64,000 bases of DNA, from NCBI GenBank assembly GCA_026393985.1, contig JAPKZB010000058.1:1-64000 (forward strand). The letters are read 5' to 3'. A model generated the notes under the pieces. That model searched no databases and was not told the DNA's origin. It was given only the letters and a program-made list of their open reading frames with translations. The stretch comes from Acidobacteriota bacterium (GTDB taxonomy: Bacteria > Acidobacteriota > Terriglobia > Bryobacterales > Bryobacteraceae). This document shows, one piece after another, positions 1 through 9,683 of the stretch (the stretch's first letter is position 1; every line of letters starts with the position of its first letter). Both the position numbers and the translations under genes were made by a program.

Positions 1-1
1 T

Positions 2-610
2 GGGATGGGGGCGGTGCATGCGCTGTCGCCGGGGCACGGGAAAACGATTGTGGCGGCGTTTTTAGTGGGGAGCCGGGGGACGTGGCGGCATGCGTTGCTG
101 TTGGGCGGGGTGGTGACGTTGACGCATACGGTGAGCGTGTTCGGGCTGGGGATGGCGACGCTGTACCTGACGGCATATGTGCGGGCGGATGAGTTGGCGC
201 GAACGATGGGGGTGGTGGCGGGGGCGTCGATTGTGTTGGTGGGGTTGTGGCTGTTGTTGCAGCGGACGGGGGTATTGGAGCACGGGCATAGCCATGAGGT
301 GGAGACGAACGGGGGGATTTTGGCGCTGGCGGTGGGAGGGGGGCTGGTGCCGTGTCCGTCGGCGCTGGTGCTGCTGTTGACGGCGATTTCGCTCCAGCGG
401 GTGGGGGTGGGGCTGGTGCTGCTGGTGGCGTTTAGCGCGGGGATGGCGGTGGTGTTGACGGGGATCGGGCTGGGGGTGGTTTACGGAAAGGGACGGTGGG
501 GGGAGAGCGGGCTGGGGGGGAGCGTGTGGGGGAAGCGGCTGCCGGTGGTGGCGGCGGGGGTGATTGTGCTGGTGGGGGTTTGGATGACGGGGATGGCGTT
601 GCGGGGGTAG
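2..610 (+). CDS. NicO-family nickel/cobalt efflux permease, C-terminal part
   Basis: Inner-membrane permease of the NicO (RcnA/HoxN-like) type that exports Ni2+ or Co2+. The reading frame is open to the left edge of the window, so the gene starts upstream and this is a 5'-partial piece of about 200 residues. Visible at the left end is the family hallmark HALSPGHGKT. Several hydrophobic helices follow, then a short histidine cluster (HGHSHE near residue 98) typical of metal-binding loops in RcnA-like proteins, and a GGGLVPCPSA segment matching the second conserved NicO helix. Third codon positions are overwhelmingly G. The family call is firm; the transported metal is inferred. Confidence 0.85.
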   Translation, partial: GMGAVHALSPGHGKTIVAAFLVGSRGTWRHALLLGGVVTLTHTVSVFGLGMATLYLTAYVRADELARTMGVVAGASIVLVGLWLLLQRTGVLEHGHSHEVETNGGILALAVGGGLVPCPSALVLLLTAISLQRVGVGLVLLVAFSAGMAVVLTGIGLGVVYGKGRWGESGLGGSVWGKRLPVVAAGVIVLVGVWMTGMALRG

Positions 611-654
611 GGGGCCGCCAGCCTTGGTAGCGGACGGCCCGGCGGACAGAAGAG

Positions 655-792
655 TTAGAACGCGTGCGGGTCCTTCTTCTTCTTGTCTTCCTTCTTCTCG
701 TCGGCCTTCGGCTTGTCGTCGGAGGTGGCGGCGAAGGCGGAGAGGGAGAGGGTCATGAGGGCCGCGAAGGCCAGGGTGAGAATCTTTTTCAT
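655..792 (-). CDS. Small secreted Lys/Asp-rich peptide (45 aa)
   Basis: A 45-residue protein. It begins MKKILTLAFAALMTLSLSAFA, a textbook Sec signal peptide, and continues with about 23 mature residues made almost only of K, D, E and P, ending DPHAF. An AAGGAG Shine-Dalgarno sequence sits 7 nt upstream of the ATG (on the top strand just right of 792), which supports real translation. The opposite-strand frames across it are not plausible genes. Function unknown; a periplasmic charged peptide, possibly ion-binding, is only a guess. It stands alone between the NicO gene and the cyclophilin gene. Confidence 0.7.
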   Translation of the reverse strand: MKKILTLAFAALMTLSLSAFAATSDDKPKADEKKEDKKKKDPHAF

Positions 793-844
793 TTAGGCTC
801 CTTATGGGAAGTAGCCCGTGCGCAGGCTAGAAGCGGCACCGATT

Positions 845-1891
845 TTAGGGGAGGATGGTGGCTTCGAGGAGGAGGAGGGGTCGCTGGGGCGTTTCGCCGT
901 TGACGGGTTCCTTTTCCAAGGCGGCGAGGACTTCGAGGCCTTCGACGATGCGGCCGAAGGCGGAGTACTGGCCGTCGAGGTGGGGGGCGTCGCCGAGCAT
1001 GAGGAAGAATGAGGTGGAGGCGGAGTCGGGGTGGTCGCCGCGGGCCATGGAGACGATGCCGCGGAGGTGTTTGCGGTCGGGGTGGAACTCGCCTTTGAGG
1101 TTGCGGACCCAGCGGTCGGCGGGGTGGGAGCGGCCGGGGGCCATGCCGCCCTGGACGACGAAGCCGGGGACGATGCGGTGGAAGGGGGTGTGGTTGAGCC
1201 AGCCGGAGGCGGTGAGTTTGAGGAAGTTGCGGACGTGTTCGGGGGCCCAGGAGGGTTCGAGGGCGATTTTGAGGGAGCCGAGGGTGGTTTTGAGTTCGAC
1301 GGTGCGGGCGAGTTCGGCGGGGGTGGCGGAGAGGAAGGGTTCGACCTTTTTGGGTTCGATGGTGACGGAGAGGATTTTGACGGGTTGGGTGGTGAGGTTG
1401 TCGGGGCCGGCGGGGGATTGGGAGATTTTTTCGACGACGTCCATGCCTTCGGTGACGTGGCCGAAGGCGGAGAATTTGCCGTCGAGGGCGGTTTGGGGGC
1501 CGATGCAGACGAAGAACTGGGCGCCGCCGGAGTTGGGTTTGCCGGGGATGCGGACGGTGGAGACGGTGCCGCGTTCGTGTTTGAGGTCGGAGAACTCGTC
1601 GGGGAGGAGGTTGAGGCCGCCGGTGCCCCAGAGGTTACGGGGTGTTTTGGGGGACTTGAGGAGGGGGTCGCCGCCCTGGATGATGCCGTAGGGGACGACG
1701 CGGAAGAAGGCGGAGCCGTTGAAGTAGCCCTGGCGGGCGCGGGCGAGGAACTGGTCGACGTGTTTGGGGGCTTTGGCGGGGTGGAAGGCGAAGCGGAAGA
1801 CGCCGGCGTCGGTGGTGACGACGGCTTCGAGGTCGGCCGGGGATTGGGCTTGGAGGGCGAGGGCGGCGAGGAGGAGGGTGAGGGGGCGCAT
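845..1891 (-). CDS. Secreted tandem-domain cyclophilin-type peptidyl-prolyl isomerase
   Basis: A 348-aa protein with signal peptide (MRPLTLLLAALALQAQS) and two consecutive cyclophilin domains, about residues 22-195 and 205-345. Each carries the core strand: AFFRVVPYGIIQGGDP in the first, PFHRIVPGFVVQGG in the second. GGAQFFV and STSFFLML correspond to the substrate-binding strand. It should catalyse proline cis-trans isomerisation during folding in the periplasm. The first domain has F where cyclophilins usually have H before the catalytic Arg, so it may be less active. The frame stays open to 2632, but the signal peptide at 1891 and the upstream gene ending at 1893 fix the start here. One base separates it from that gene, so the two are probably co-transcribed. 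Confidence 0.85.
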   Translation of the reverse strand: MRPLTLLLAALALQAQSPADLEAVVTTDAGVFRFAFHPAKAPKHVDQFLARARQGYFNGSAFFRVVPYGIIQGGDPLLKSPKTPRNLWGTGGLNLLPDEFSDLKHERGTVSTVRIPGKPNSGGAQFFVCIGPQTALDGKFSAFGHVTEGMDVVEKISQSPAGPDNLTTQPVKILSVTIEPKKVEPFLSATPAELARTVELKTTLGSLKIALEPSWAPEHVRNFLKLTASGWLNHTPFHRIVPGFVVQGGMAPGRSHPADRWVRNLKGEFHPDRKHLRGIVSMARGDHPDSASTSFFLMLGDAPHLDGQYSAFGRIVEGLEVLAALEKEPVNGETPQRPLLLLEATILP

Positions 1892-1892
1892 G

Positions 1893-2507
1893 TTAGCGGG
1901 AGACGCGGAGGTTGGCGAAGTGGGACTGGCTGCCGGGTCCGATCCAGAGGGCGAGGGCGCCGGAGGGGAGGCCGGTAAGGAGGTCGTTGACGATGAGGTT
2001 GGGTTGGGGGGCGTGGTTGACGTAGAGTTTGGCGGTGTTGCCGCGGACTTCGATTTTAACGTGGGTCCATTCGCCGGGGACGAGGTCGACGTAGGATTCG
2101 TACATTTGGGGGAATTTTTCGCGGAGGGGGGCCCAGTCGAAGCCGGGGATGGCGATGTATTGGACGGAGTGGTTGCGTTGAACCTGGTTGGGGGAGCGGC
2201 CGTTGTAGGGGCGGAGGTAGAAGGCGTTGTAGGGTTGGCCGGCGGGGCCGACGCGGAAGGCGAGGCCGGTGAAGCCGCGGGAGGTTTCGGGGGCGGAGGG
2301 GAGGCGGTCGCCGGCGAGGTCGAATTCGATGGCGCCGTCGGTGAAGGAGGAGTTTTTGAGGATGGCGAGGCGGGCGGGGTCGGTGAGGGAGGCGGGGGCG
2401 GTGTCGGTGAGGCGGAGGGCGGGGCGGCCTTTAAAAGTGACCTCTTCGACTTTGACGTGGTGGGTTTCGAGGTTGGCGGCGAGGAGGAGGAGCGGGAGGA
2501 GTTGCAT
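1893..2507 (-). CDS. Secreted laminin-G/concanavalin-like domain protein
   Basis: 204 aa with a short hydrophobic leader (MQLLPLLLLAA) and a beta-rich body. Features such as GFTGLAFRVG, AFYLRPYNGR, GEWTHVKIEVRGNTAKLYV and HFANLRVSR are typical of the LamG/DUF1080-like concanavalin fold that binds or accompanies glycan-active proteins in Acidobacteria and Planctomycetes. No catalytic residues were recognised, so an enzymatic role is not claimed. It is transcribed left, ending 1 nt before the cyclophilin start, and is divergent from the ThuA gene with only 20 bp between the two start codons. No Shine-Dalgarno sequence is visible upstream of the ATG, so the mRNA may be leaderless. Confidence 0.6.
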   Translation of the reverse strand: MQLLPLLLLAANLETHHVKVEEVTFKGRPALRLTDTAPASLTDPARLAILKNSSFTDGAIEFDLAGDRLPSAPETSRGFTGLAFRVGPAGQPYNAFYLRPYNGRSPNQVQRNHSVQYIAIPGFDWAPLREKFPQMYESYVDLVPGEWTHVKIEVRGNTAKLYVNHAPQPNLIVNDLLTGLPSGALALWIGPGSQSHFANLRVSR

Positions 2508-2527
2508 TTCGATAGACTGGGGGCGCT

Positions 2528-3328
2528 ATGCGAATGATCTTGGGACTTATTGTAATCGCGTCGCTGGTGTTGGCGCAGGGGCCGGGGAAGAAGCGGATTC
2601 TGGTGGTGGGGCAGTCGAAGGGGTGGCAGCATGATTCGACGTCGGAGGGGATGGCGACGATTTGGAAGCTGGGGAAGGAGACGGGGTTGTGGGATACCTA
2701 TATCCGGACGGATACGCAGTTAGTGACCAAGAAGAAGCTGGGGGCGAACGGGAAGAACCTGGATTACTTTGACGCGGTGTTTTTTTACACGTCGGGGGAG
2801 TTGGATCTGGATGAGGAGCAGAAGACGGCGTTGTTGGACTTTATCCGGAAGGACGGGAAGGGTTTTCTGGTGGCGCACAGTGGGGTGGATACGTTTTATT
2901 CGTGGCCGGAGTACGGGGAGTTGGTGGGAGGGTATTTTGACCTGCATCCGTGGAATCAGTTTCAGGCCAAGCTGGTGACGGAGGACCCGGGGCATCCGGC
3001 GACGAGCCATTTTCCGAAGGATTTCTTTCTGTTTGATGAGATTTACCAGTTGAAGAGTTATTCGCGGGACCGGGTGCGGGTGTTGATGCGGCTGGATACG
3101 GCGGGGGTGGATCTGACCAGGCAGGGGGTGCACCGGACGGATGGGGATTTTGCGGTGTCGTGGGTGAGGAATTATGGGAGCGGACGGGTGTTTGTGTCGA
3201 CGCTGGGGCACACGGTGCAGGCGTGGGAGCATCCGCAGGTGCAGAAGATGTGGGTGGAGGCGGCGAAGTGGGTGATGGGGATCACCAAGGACGGCGAGGC
3301 GACGCCGCGGCCGAAACCTGTCAAATAA
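2528..3328 (+). CDS. Secreted ThuA-like domain protein
   Basis: 266 aa. N-terminal hydrophobic signal (MRMILGLIVIASLVLAQ) followed by a ThuA (class I glutamine-amidotransferase-like) fold. The sequence shows KRILVVGQSKGWQHDS at the first strand, GKGFLVAHSGVDTFYSWPEYGELVGGYFDLHPW in the middle (given here as a motif region, residues about 117-142), and a C-terminal GRVFVSTLGHTVQAWEHP. ThuA proteins are tied to trehalose and other sugar use and often occur as secreted enzymes of unknown substrate in Acidobacteria. The exact reaction cannot be read from sequence. It faces the laminin-G-like gene across a 20-bp gap, so its promoter must lie inside that gene or the pair share very compact signals. 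Confidence 0.8.
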   Translation: MRMILGLIVIASLVLAQGPGKKRILVVGQSKGWQHDSTSEGMATIWKLGKETGLWDTYIRTDTQLVTKKKLGANGKNLDYFDAVFFYTSGELDLDEEQKTALLDFIRKDGKGFLVAHSGVDTFYSWPEYGELVGGYFDLHPWNQFQAKLVTEDPGHPATSHFPKDFFLFDEIYQLKSYSRDRVRVLMRLDTAGVDLTRQGVHRTDGDFAVSWVRNYGSGRVFVSTLGHTVQAWEHPQVQKMWVEAAKWVMGITKDGEATPRPKPVK

Positions 3329-3370
3329 GCGCTCTGGCCGGGGGGTGGGGTACACTGAAGAGAACCTTAA

Positions 3371-4402
<1,032 letters not shown>

Positions 4403-4427
4403 TCGCGGCTTGCGCTCCTGCGCTACG

Positions 4428-4455
4428 GCCCCCTTCCGGTTCTCCGGAAGGGGGC
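4428..4455. terminator. Perfect 12-bp hairpin downstream of gap
   Basis: GCCCCCTTCCGG and its exact reverse complement, separated by the 4-nt loop TTCT, form a very stable hairpin 25 bp after the gap stop codon. There is no T-run after it, so it is either an attenuator, a 3'-end stabiliser or a Rho-assisted terminator. Confidence 0.6.
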
Positions 4456-4459
4456 AGTG

Positions 4460-4485
4460 CCATGTTGGGGGGCCATGTTGGGGGG
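4460..4485. repeat. Two tandem copies of a 13-bp G-run repeat
   Basis: CCATGTTGGGGGG occurs twice head to tail with no spacer, directly after the gap hairpin. Each copy ends in six G. It could slip in replication, or form G-rich secondary structure in the leader of the following TonB receptor gene. Confidence 0.7.
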
Positions 4486-4551
4486 CGAAGTTGCGGGCGG
4501 CCAGTGGGTTCCGTAATGTAGTGGGCAGTTTGATTTCAGGGAGATAGTTCT

Positions 4552-7500
4552 TTGCCAATGCAATCCATAGTGCGGTTATGTCTGTTTTTCAGTCTGGTTT
4601 TGAACGTGTTTGGCCAGACTTTTGGCGATTTGTCGGGAGCGGTGACGGATTCGTCGGGAGCGACGGTGGCGGGGGCGAAGGTATCGCTCGTTAACAGCGC
4701 CACCGGGGCGACGCGCGACACGGTGACGAGCGAGGCTGGGACGTATGCGTTTCCTTCGCTGCAGCCCGGCAGCTATACGATGAAGGTGGAGAAGGCCGGT
4801 TTCAAGGCCACGACGCGCACCGGGCTTGAGATTCAGGTGCAGCAGAGCCGCCGCGAAGATATCGATCTGCAGCTTGGCAACGTTACCGAGACGATCGAAG
4901 TAGCGGCCTCGGCGCTTTCGCTGCAGACCGAAAACGCCACGCTCGGCACCGTAATCGACAACAAGCGCATTGTGGAGATGCCGCTGAACGGCCGCAACTA
5001 CCTGCAGCTGGTTTCGCTGGCGCCGAACGTGAGCTACGGCTTTCCCTCGGCGGGCCAGGCCGGTTCCCGGCAGGGCGGTATCCGCGCCGACCAGAGCATC
5101 TCGATTGGCGGGCAGCGGGCGCAGTTCAACCGCTTCACCCTGGACGGGATTGAAAACACCGACCCGAACTTCAACACCTACATTTCGCAGCCGTCGATTG
5201 ACGCGATTCAGGAGTTTAAGGTGCAGAGCGGCGTTTATCCGGCCGAATATGGCCGGGCGGCGTCGCAGATCAACGTGCTGACCAAGGGCGGCGGCAACGA
5301 GTACCATGCCACGCTGTTTGAGTTTCTGCGCAACGAGAAGTTTGACGCCAAGAATTACGCGTTTACGACGAACCGGCCGCCGAAGGATCCTTTCAAGTGG
5401 AACCAGTACGGTTTTACACTGACCGGTCCGGTGGTGATCCCGAAGCTGTTCAACGGGCGGAACAAGCTGTTTTTCATGACGAACTACGAGTGGTTCCGGC
5501 AGCGGCGCGCGCAGCAGGGGGTTTACAACCTGCCGAGCGAAGCGATGCGGGGCGGGAACTTTGCCGGGGTGGCGGCGATTTTTGACCCGTTGACCCGGGC
5601 CCCGGGGGCGACCGGCGTCGTGGCGGCGGTGCCGTTCCCGAACAACGCGATTCCGTCGAGCCGCTTTCATCCGACATCGGTGAAGCTGCTTGAGTTTTTC
5701 CCGACGCCGAACGTGGCCGGGGCGGGATTGCGCAACAACCGGGCGCAGGCGTTGGGCCGGCCTATCGATCGCGACCAGATGACGATTCGCGGCGACTACA
5801 ACGAGTCGTCGAAGTCCACCTGGTTCGGCCGCTACAGCTGGGGCGAAGAGAACCAGTTGACCGAGCAGCTGCGGCTGAACGGCGATAAGATCATCACGAA
5901 CTTCGACCAGTACATGGTCTCCAACACGCGGGTGCTTTCGCCGACCATCGTTAACGAGGCGCGGTTCGGGCTGAGCCGGTTTTACAACACGACCGGTCCG
6001 GAGTTGGCCTTTACGCGGAACGTGGTGGGAGAGCTGTCGATTCCGGGCTTGAATGCAGGGCCGGGCGTGCAGTGGGGCATTCCGGCGATCGGTTTCGGCG
6101 GTACTTACTCCGGCTTCGGCAACGGGTCGGAAGGTCCGTACGAGAACAACAACCGGGTGATCCAGGTTAATAACAACCTGTCGATTATCCGCGGCAAGCA
6201 CACCTTCCGCATGGGCGGCGAGATGCGCTGGGACAACTACTTCCAGGTCGGCAACCAGTTTGCCCGCGGCGAGTTCCTGTTCATTCCGAACGCCACGAAC
6301 AACCCGGGCGTCTCCGGCACGGGCGACGGCTTTGCCGACTACCTGCTCGGCCAGACCAACCAGGCCGAAGCGGCGGTGTCGATTGCGCGGGCGCGTTTCC
6401 AGGCGGTGAACTTTGCGGTGTACTTTGACGACACCTGGAAGATCTCCTCGAAGATCACCTTGAACTGGGGCATCCGCTATGAGAACAACCCGCCGTGGCA
6501 GGACCAGACGGGTACGCTGTTCAACGCTATTGTCCGGCAGGACATCCGGCCGGCCAGCTTCCAGGGCGCGAACGTGGCCGATCGCGGCCTCTATCCGTAC
6601 TTCATGCGGCAGGGCACGGGTTCGGATGCGTACGAAGGAATCAACCTGCGGTGGCCGAACATTGAAGTGGCACGCAATGGTTCGCTGGGTAACCGGCTGG
6701 TGGCGCGCGACAACAACGACTGGGCGCCGCGCATTGGCTTGAGCTGGAGCCCGACGGCCAAGTGGGTGATCCGCGCCGGCACCGGCATGTTCTACAACCA
6801 GGACACGGGCAACCCGCGGTTCGACATGGCGCGCAACCTGGCGGGCCGTCTGCGGTTCAACTCGAACACGGTGACGCCCAATCTGACCTGGAACAACGCC
6901 TTGGCCGCGGCCGCGGGAGGGATTGCGCAGGTGCCGACGCCGTACGCCTTCGCCAATCCGTACAACCGGCGGACGCCTTACACGGCACAGTATCTGCTGA
7001 ACGTGCAGCGGGAGCTGCCCGGCGAGATTCTGTTCGAGGTCAGCTACCTCGGTAGCGTGAGCCGGAAGCTGGAAGCTCTCCGCGCCGTCAACGAGGCGTT
7101 GCCGGCGCCGCGCACTACGGGTCTGACCCTGGCGCAGCGGTCTCCGTTTCCCAACTTCGGCCGCATTCAACTGGTGGATAACGGCGGCACGGGCAACTAC
7201 AACTCGTTGGGCGTGAAGGTGACCAAGCGGTACTCTTCCGGCCTGACCTTCCTGTCGGCCTACACCTGGGCCAAGTCGCTCGACACGGCCACGGCGATCC
7301 GCAACCAGGGCGGCGACACGCTGTTCCCGCAGAACAGCTACTGCCGGGCGTGCGAGTATGCGCGGTCGTCGTTTGACACCCGTCACCGGGTGACGACGTC
7401 GATCTCCTGGGATCTGCCCTTCGGCAAGGGCCGGCGGTTTGCGATCGAGAACGGGTTTGCCAACGCCGTGCTGGGCGGCTGGCAGCTAGGTTCGATCGTG

Positions 7501-7959
7501 ACGATGCAGACCGGCTTTCCGATGACGATCACTGTGGGTGGCGACCCGTCGAACACGGGCGGTCAGTTCGACCGGCCGAACTCGACGGGGACGAACGGGA
7601 AACTGGAAGACGGGAGTCCGGCGCAGTGGTTCGACTGGCGGGCGTTTACGCGTCCGGTGGACGGAACCTTTGGCAACGTGGGACGCAATACGATGAACAG
7701 CCCGGGAATTGTAGCGTGGGACTTCTCGACGTTCAAGAATTTCACGATGCCGTTCAGCGAGAAGCATGTACTGCAGTTCCGGTTTGAGGGATTCAATATC
7801 ATGAACCATCCGGTGTGGGGCAACCCGAACACGAACCTGGCGTCGGCGGTGTTCGCGGCGGGTTCGCTGGCGCCGGTGTCGCAGGGTAACTTTGCGACGA
7901 TTACCGGGACGCGGACGAACATGCGCAATCTGCAATTTGGCTTGAAGTATAACTTTTAG
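4552..7959 (+). CDS. Oar-like TonB-dependent outer-membrane receptor
   Basis: 1135 aa. Signal peptide (about residues 1-21), then a carboxypeptidase-regulatory (CarboxypepD_reg) domain at about 25-105 (SGAVTDSSGATVAGAKVSL, TYAFPSLQPGSYTMKVEKAGF), a plug region with MPLNGRNYLQLVSLAP and EFKVQSGVYPAEYGRA, and a long beta-barrel ending in the aromatic GLKYNF expected for outer-membrane insertion. This architecture is the expanded Oar/SusC-like receptor class of Acidobacteria, which imports large ligands, often glycans, using TonB energy. The ligand is not predictable. The start is either TTG at 4552, which has AGGGAG 8 nt upstream, or ATG at 4558; TTG has the better spacing. No SusD-like partner is nearby. 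Confidence 0.92.
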   Translation: MPMQSIVRLCLFFSLVLNVFGQTFGDLSGAVTDSSGATVAGAKVSLVNSATGATRDTVTSEAGTYAFPSLQPGSYTMKVEKAGFKATTRTGLEIQVQQSRREDIDLQLGNVTETIEVAASALSLQTENATLGTVIDNKRIVEMPLNGRNYLQLVSLAPNVSYGFPSAGQAGSRQGGIRADQSISIGGQRAQFNRFTLDGIENTDPNFNTYISQPSIDAIQEFKVQSGVYPAEYGRAASQINVLTKGGGNEYHATLFEFLRNEKFDAKNYAFTTNRPPKDPFKWNQYGFTLTGPVVIPKLFNGRNKLFFMTNYEWFRQRRAQQGVYNLPSEAMRGGNFAGVAAIFDPLTRAPGATGVVAAVPFPNNAIPSSRFHPTSVKLLEFFPTPNVAGAGLRNNRAQALGRPIDRDQMTIRGDYNESSKSTWFGRYSWGEENQLTEQLRLNGDKIITNFDQYMVSNTRVLSPTIVNEARFGLSRFYNTTGPELAFTRNVVGELSIPGLNAGPGVQWGIPAIGFGGTYSGFGNGSEGPYENNNRVIQVNNNLSIIRGKHTFRMGGEMRWDNYFQVGNQFARGEFLFIPNATNNPGVSGTGDGFADYLLGQTNQAEAAVSIARARFQAVNFAVYFDDTWKISSKITLNWGIRYENNPPWQDQTGTLFNAIVRQDIRPASFQGANVADRGLYPYFMRQGTGSDAYEGINLRWPNIEVARNGSLGNRLVARDNNDWAPRIGLSWSPTAKWVIRAGTGMFYNQDTGNPRFDMARNLAGRLRFNSNTVTPNLTWNNALAAAAGGIAQVPTPYAFANPYNRRTPYTAQYLLNVQRELPGEILFEVSYLGSVSRKLEALRAVNEALPAPRTTGLTLAQRSPFPNFGRIQLVDNGGTGNYNSLGVKVTKRYSSGLTFLSAYTWAKSLDTATAIRNQGGDTLFPQNSYCRACEYARSSFDTRHRVTTSISWDLPFGKGRRFAIENGFANAVLGGWQLGSIVTMQTGFPMTITVGGDPSNTGGQFDRPNSTGTNGKLEDGSPAQWFDWRAFTRPVDGTFGNVGRNTMNSPGIVAWDFSTFKNFTMPFSEKHVLQFRFEGFNIMNHPVWGNPNTNLASAVFAAGSLAPVSQGNFATITGTRTNMRNLQFGLKYNF

Positions 7960-7975
7960 CTGGTAATCAACCGCC

Positions 7976-8016
7976 AACCACCTCCCGTCGAGATCGGCGG
8001 GAGGTGGTTTTTTTTT
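7976..8016 (+). terminator. Rho-independent terminator after the TonB receptor gene
   Basis: A 12-bp perfect stem, AACCACCTCCCG with its complement CGGGAGGTGGTT, a 10-nt loop and a run of nine T give a canonical intrinsic terminator 16 bp past the receptor stop codon. Confidence 0.95.
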
Positions 8017-8093
8017 GCAGAGACCTTAAAAGCGAGCTGCCCTAAACCTTAGGCCTCACCCCGCCGATGACTAAGGTGAGGAGCAGAGAGTCT

Positions 8094-9683
8094 ATGGCGC
8101 TTCCCCACATTGCCCTGCCAGGTACTGGCATTGAAGTTGTTCTTGGTGCTCCGTGTCCTGCCGCCAAAAACGATAGCGGTCGGATTGACCGCTTGGCTGC
8201 CCTGCTCAACGGAGCGATGAGCGCGCAGGGGCCGGGGCGCCCGCGGATGCAATTCCCTTGGACCTGGTTGGTGCGGCTGGAGGACCTGCCGCTGCCCTCG
8301 GCCATGATTACGTCCTTGACGGCCGGCGGCGTTGTCTATGCGCTGCAATTGGCCGAGATGCTGGGCCGCTCCGTACCGCTGCTGCCCCGGGTCCGCCACG
8401 ATCTGGAGGCCTGCTGCCGTCAATTGGGCATTGAGCCGGGCGAGCAGGCGCCGGTCTGGTGGAAGGAAAACCTCGACGCGTTGGAGGCGGCCTTCGGCGA
8501 GGCGGTGCGGCGGAAGGTGATTGAGCACATCTCCTGGCAGCTGCCCATCGCGCAAGCGCAGGCGTCCGCGGCCACGCCGGCGGGGGCGACGCGGTCGATG
8601 CTGGTGGCCAGCGAACTGCCGTGGGCCCGATTGCCTGTTGGCCTTGCCGTGCCGGCCATGCAGCGGCCGGTGATCGCCTTGACGCCACCCCAACCGGTCG
8701 ATGTGTTGACCGGATTCACGGTGGCCGGGCCGGGTACGCTGCAGTTGACGATGGCCTATCCGGTGGCGCTCACGGCGGAAGACCGGGTCTGGCTGTGGCA
8801 GCGGGAGGAGCCGGGACCGGCCTGCTACCCGGTCAGCCGGGGTGCGGAAAGAGCATGGTGGGTGGAGGGCGTGGCCAACGCGCAGCAGGTATTGGGCGTT
8901 TCGCTCGAAAGAGCGGGGGCATGCCTGGGATCCAGGTTCCGCTCGGAGGCGGATCTTGCCGAGATGGTGTTGATCGCGGAGGGCTGGGAGTACATGGCGG
9001 GATGGTTGCTGTGGTCCCGCGCGCCGGTCTTTGACGGGCTGGTGCAACGGGCGGTGGCCCGCCGCGTCAAGGCCGAGCCGGAAGCGACTCTCGCAGCCTG
9101 GCTGGCTCCGGAGGCGCCGGAGGGCCTGGCGGCGCCGGCCGGAACGGCCGCGGCGGAGCTGCTGCAGGAGTTTTTCGTCAACTGGTGGGCGAGCGCGGAG
9201 GCGGCCGACGCCATGCTGCGTGCGGCGTCGCTGCAGGGGCAGGATCCGGAGGCGTGGGTTCGTTTGGCAGAAACGTACCCTATTCTACTGGGCCAAGTTC
9301 TGTTTGCCGGATGGCTAGACCGCCCGGCGCGGGAGCGCCGGAAGCTCCTGGTGGCGGTTTGCGACCGGCTGGCGGCCTCGATTGTAGCCGAGGGCCGGGG
9401 CGGGGAGGCGCATTGGGAGTTGGCCGAACAGACGGCGTTGGTGCGGGCCGCCACGGAGTGGGGTGTCGGAGAGTGGTTCTTCACGGCCAGCGGACAGGCC
9501 GGGGCGTTGACCGACTGGGCACACGGGCGTCCGGTACCGCCGGAGATGCGGCGACGGTGGGTCAGCGCCTGGGCCGGCCGCGGGGCGTGCCAGTGGACGG
9601 CGCTGCATGTGGTGCGCGAGTTGCTGCGCGAGAGCCAGGCAGGCAGGGGGAGTCCAGCGGAGGCTACTGCCGGCGGAAGCTAG
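8094..9683 (+). CDS. Unrecognised 529-aa protein
   Basis: No family recognised. The protein is Ala-, Leu- and Trp-rich and lacks a signal peptide or clear membrane segment. The N-terminal half has proline-bounded segments ([31 protein letters not shown]). The C-terminal half looks alpha-helical, with repeated [26 protein letters not shown] and [11 protein letters not shown] patches. GAGGAG at 8078-8083 lies 10 nt before the ATG at 8094, whereas the upstream in-frame ATG at 8067 has no Shine-Dalgarno sequence, so 8094 is preferred. The gene lies between a terminator and the convergent thiG, whose 3' end it overlaps by 4 bp, and 1.1 kb before the T6SS. A link to secretion is possible but unsupported. 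Confidence 0.6.
   Translation: MALPHIALPGTGIEVVLGAPCPAAKNDSGRIDRLAALLNGAMSAQGPGRPRMQFPWTWLVRLEDLPLPSAMITSLTAGGVVYALQLAEMLGRSVPLLPRVRHDLEACCRQLGIEPGEQAPVWWKENLDALEAAFGEAVRRKVIEHISWQLPIAQAQASAATPAGATRSMLVASELPWARLPVGLAVPAMQRPVIALTPPQPVDVLTGFTVAGPGTLQLTMAYPVALTAEDRVWLWQREEPGPACYPVSRGAERAWWVEGVANAQQVLGVSLERAGACLGSRFRSEADLAEMVLIAEGWEYMAGWLLWSRAPVFDGLVQRAVARRVKAEPEATLAAWLAPEAPEGLAAPAGTAAAELLQEFFVNWWASAEAADAMLRAASLQGQDPEAWVRLAETYPILLGQVLFAGWLDRPARERRKLLVAVCDRLAASIVAEGRGGEAHWELAEQTALVRAATEWGVGEWFFTASGQAGALTDWAHGRPVPPEMRRRWVSAWAGRGACQWTALHVVRELLRESQAGRGSPAEATAGGS

Noticed and set aside
1892..2632. N-terminal 246-codon extension of the cyclophilin frame
   Set aside because: It overlaps the laminin-G-like gene in another frame, is low-complexity Pro/Ser/Thr sequence, and a signal peptide starts exactly at 1891.
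4576..7386. 936-codon minus-strand frame inside the TonB receptor gene
   Set aside because: Arg/Val/His-rich shadow frame with no domain; the receptor on the plus strand explains the sequence.
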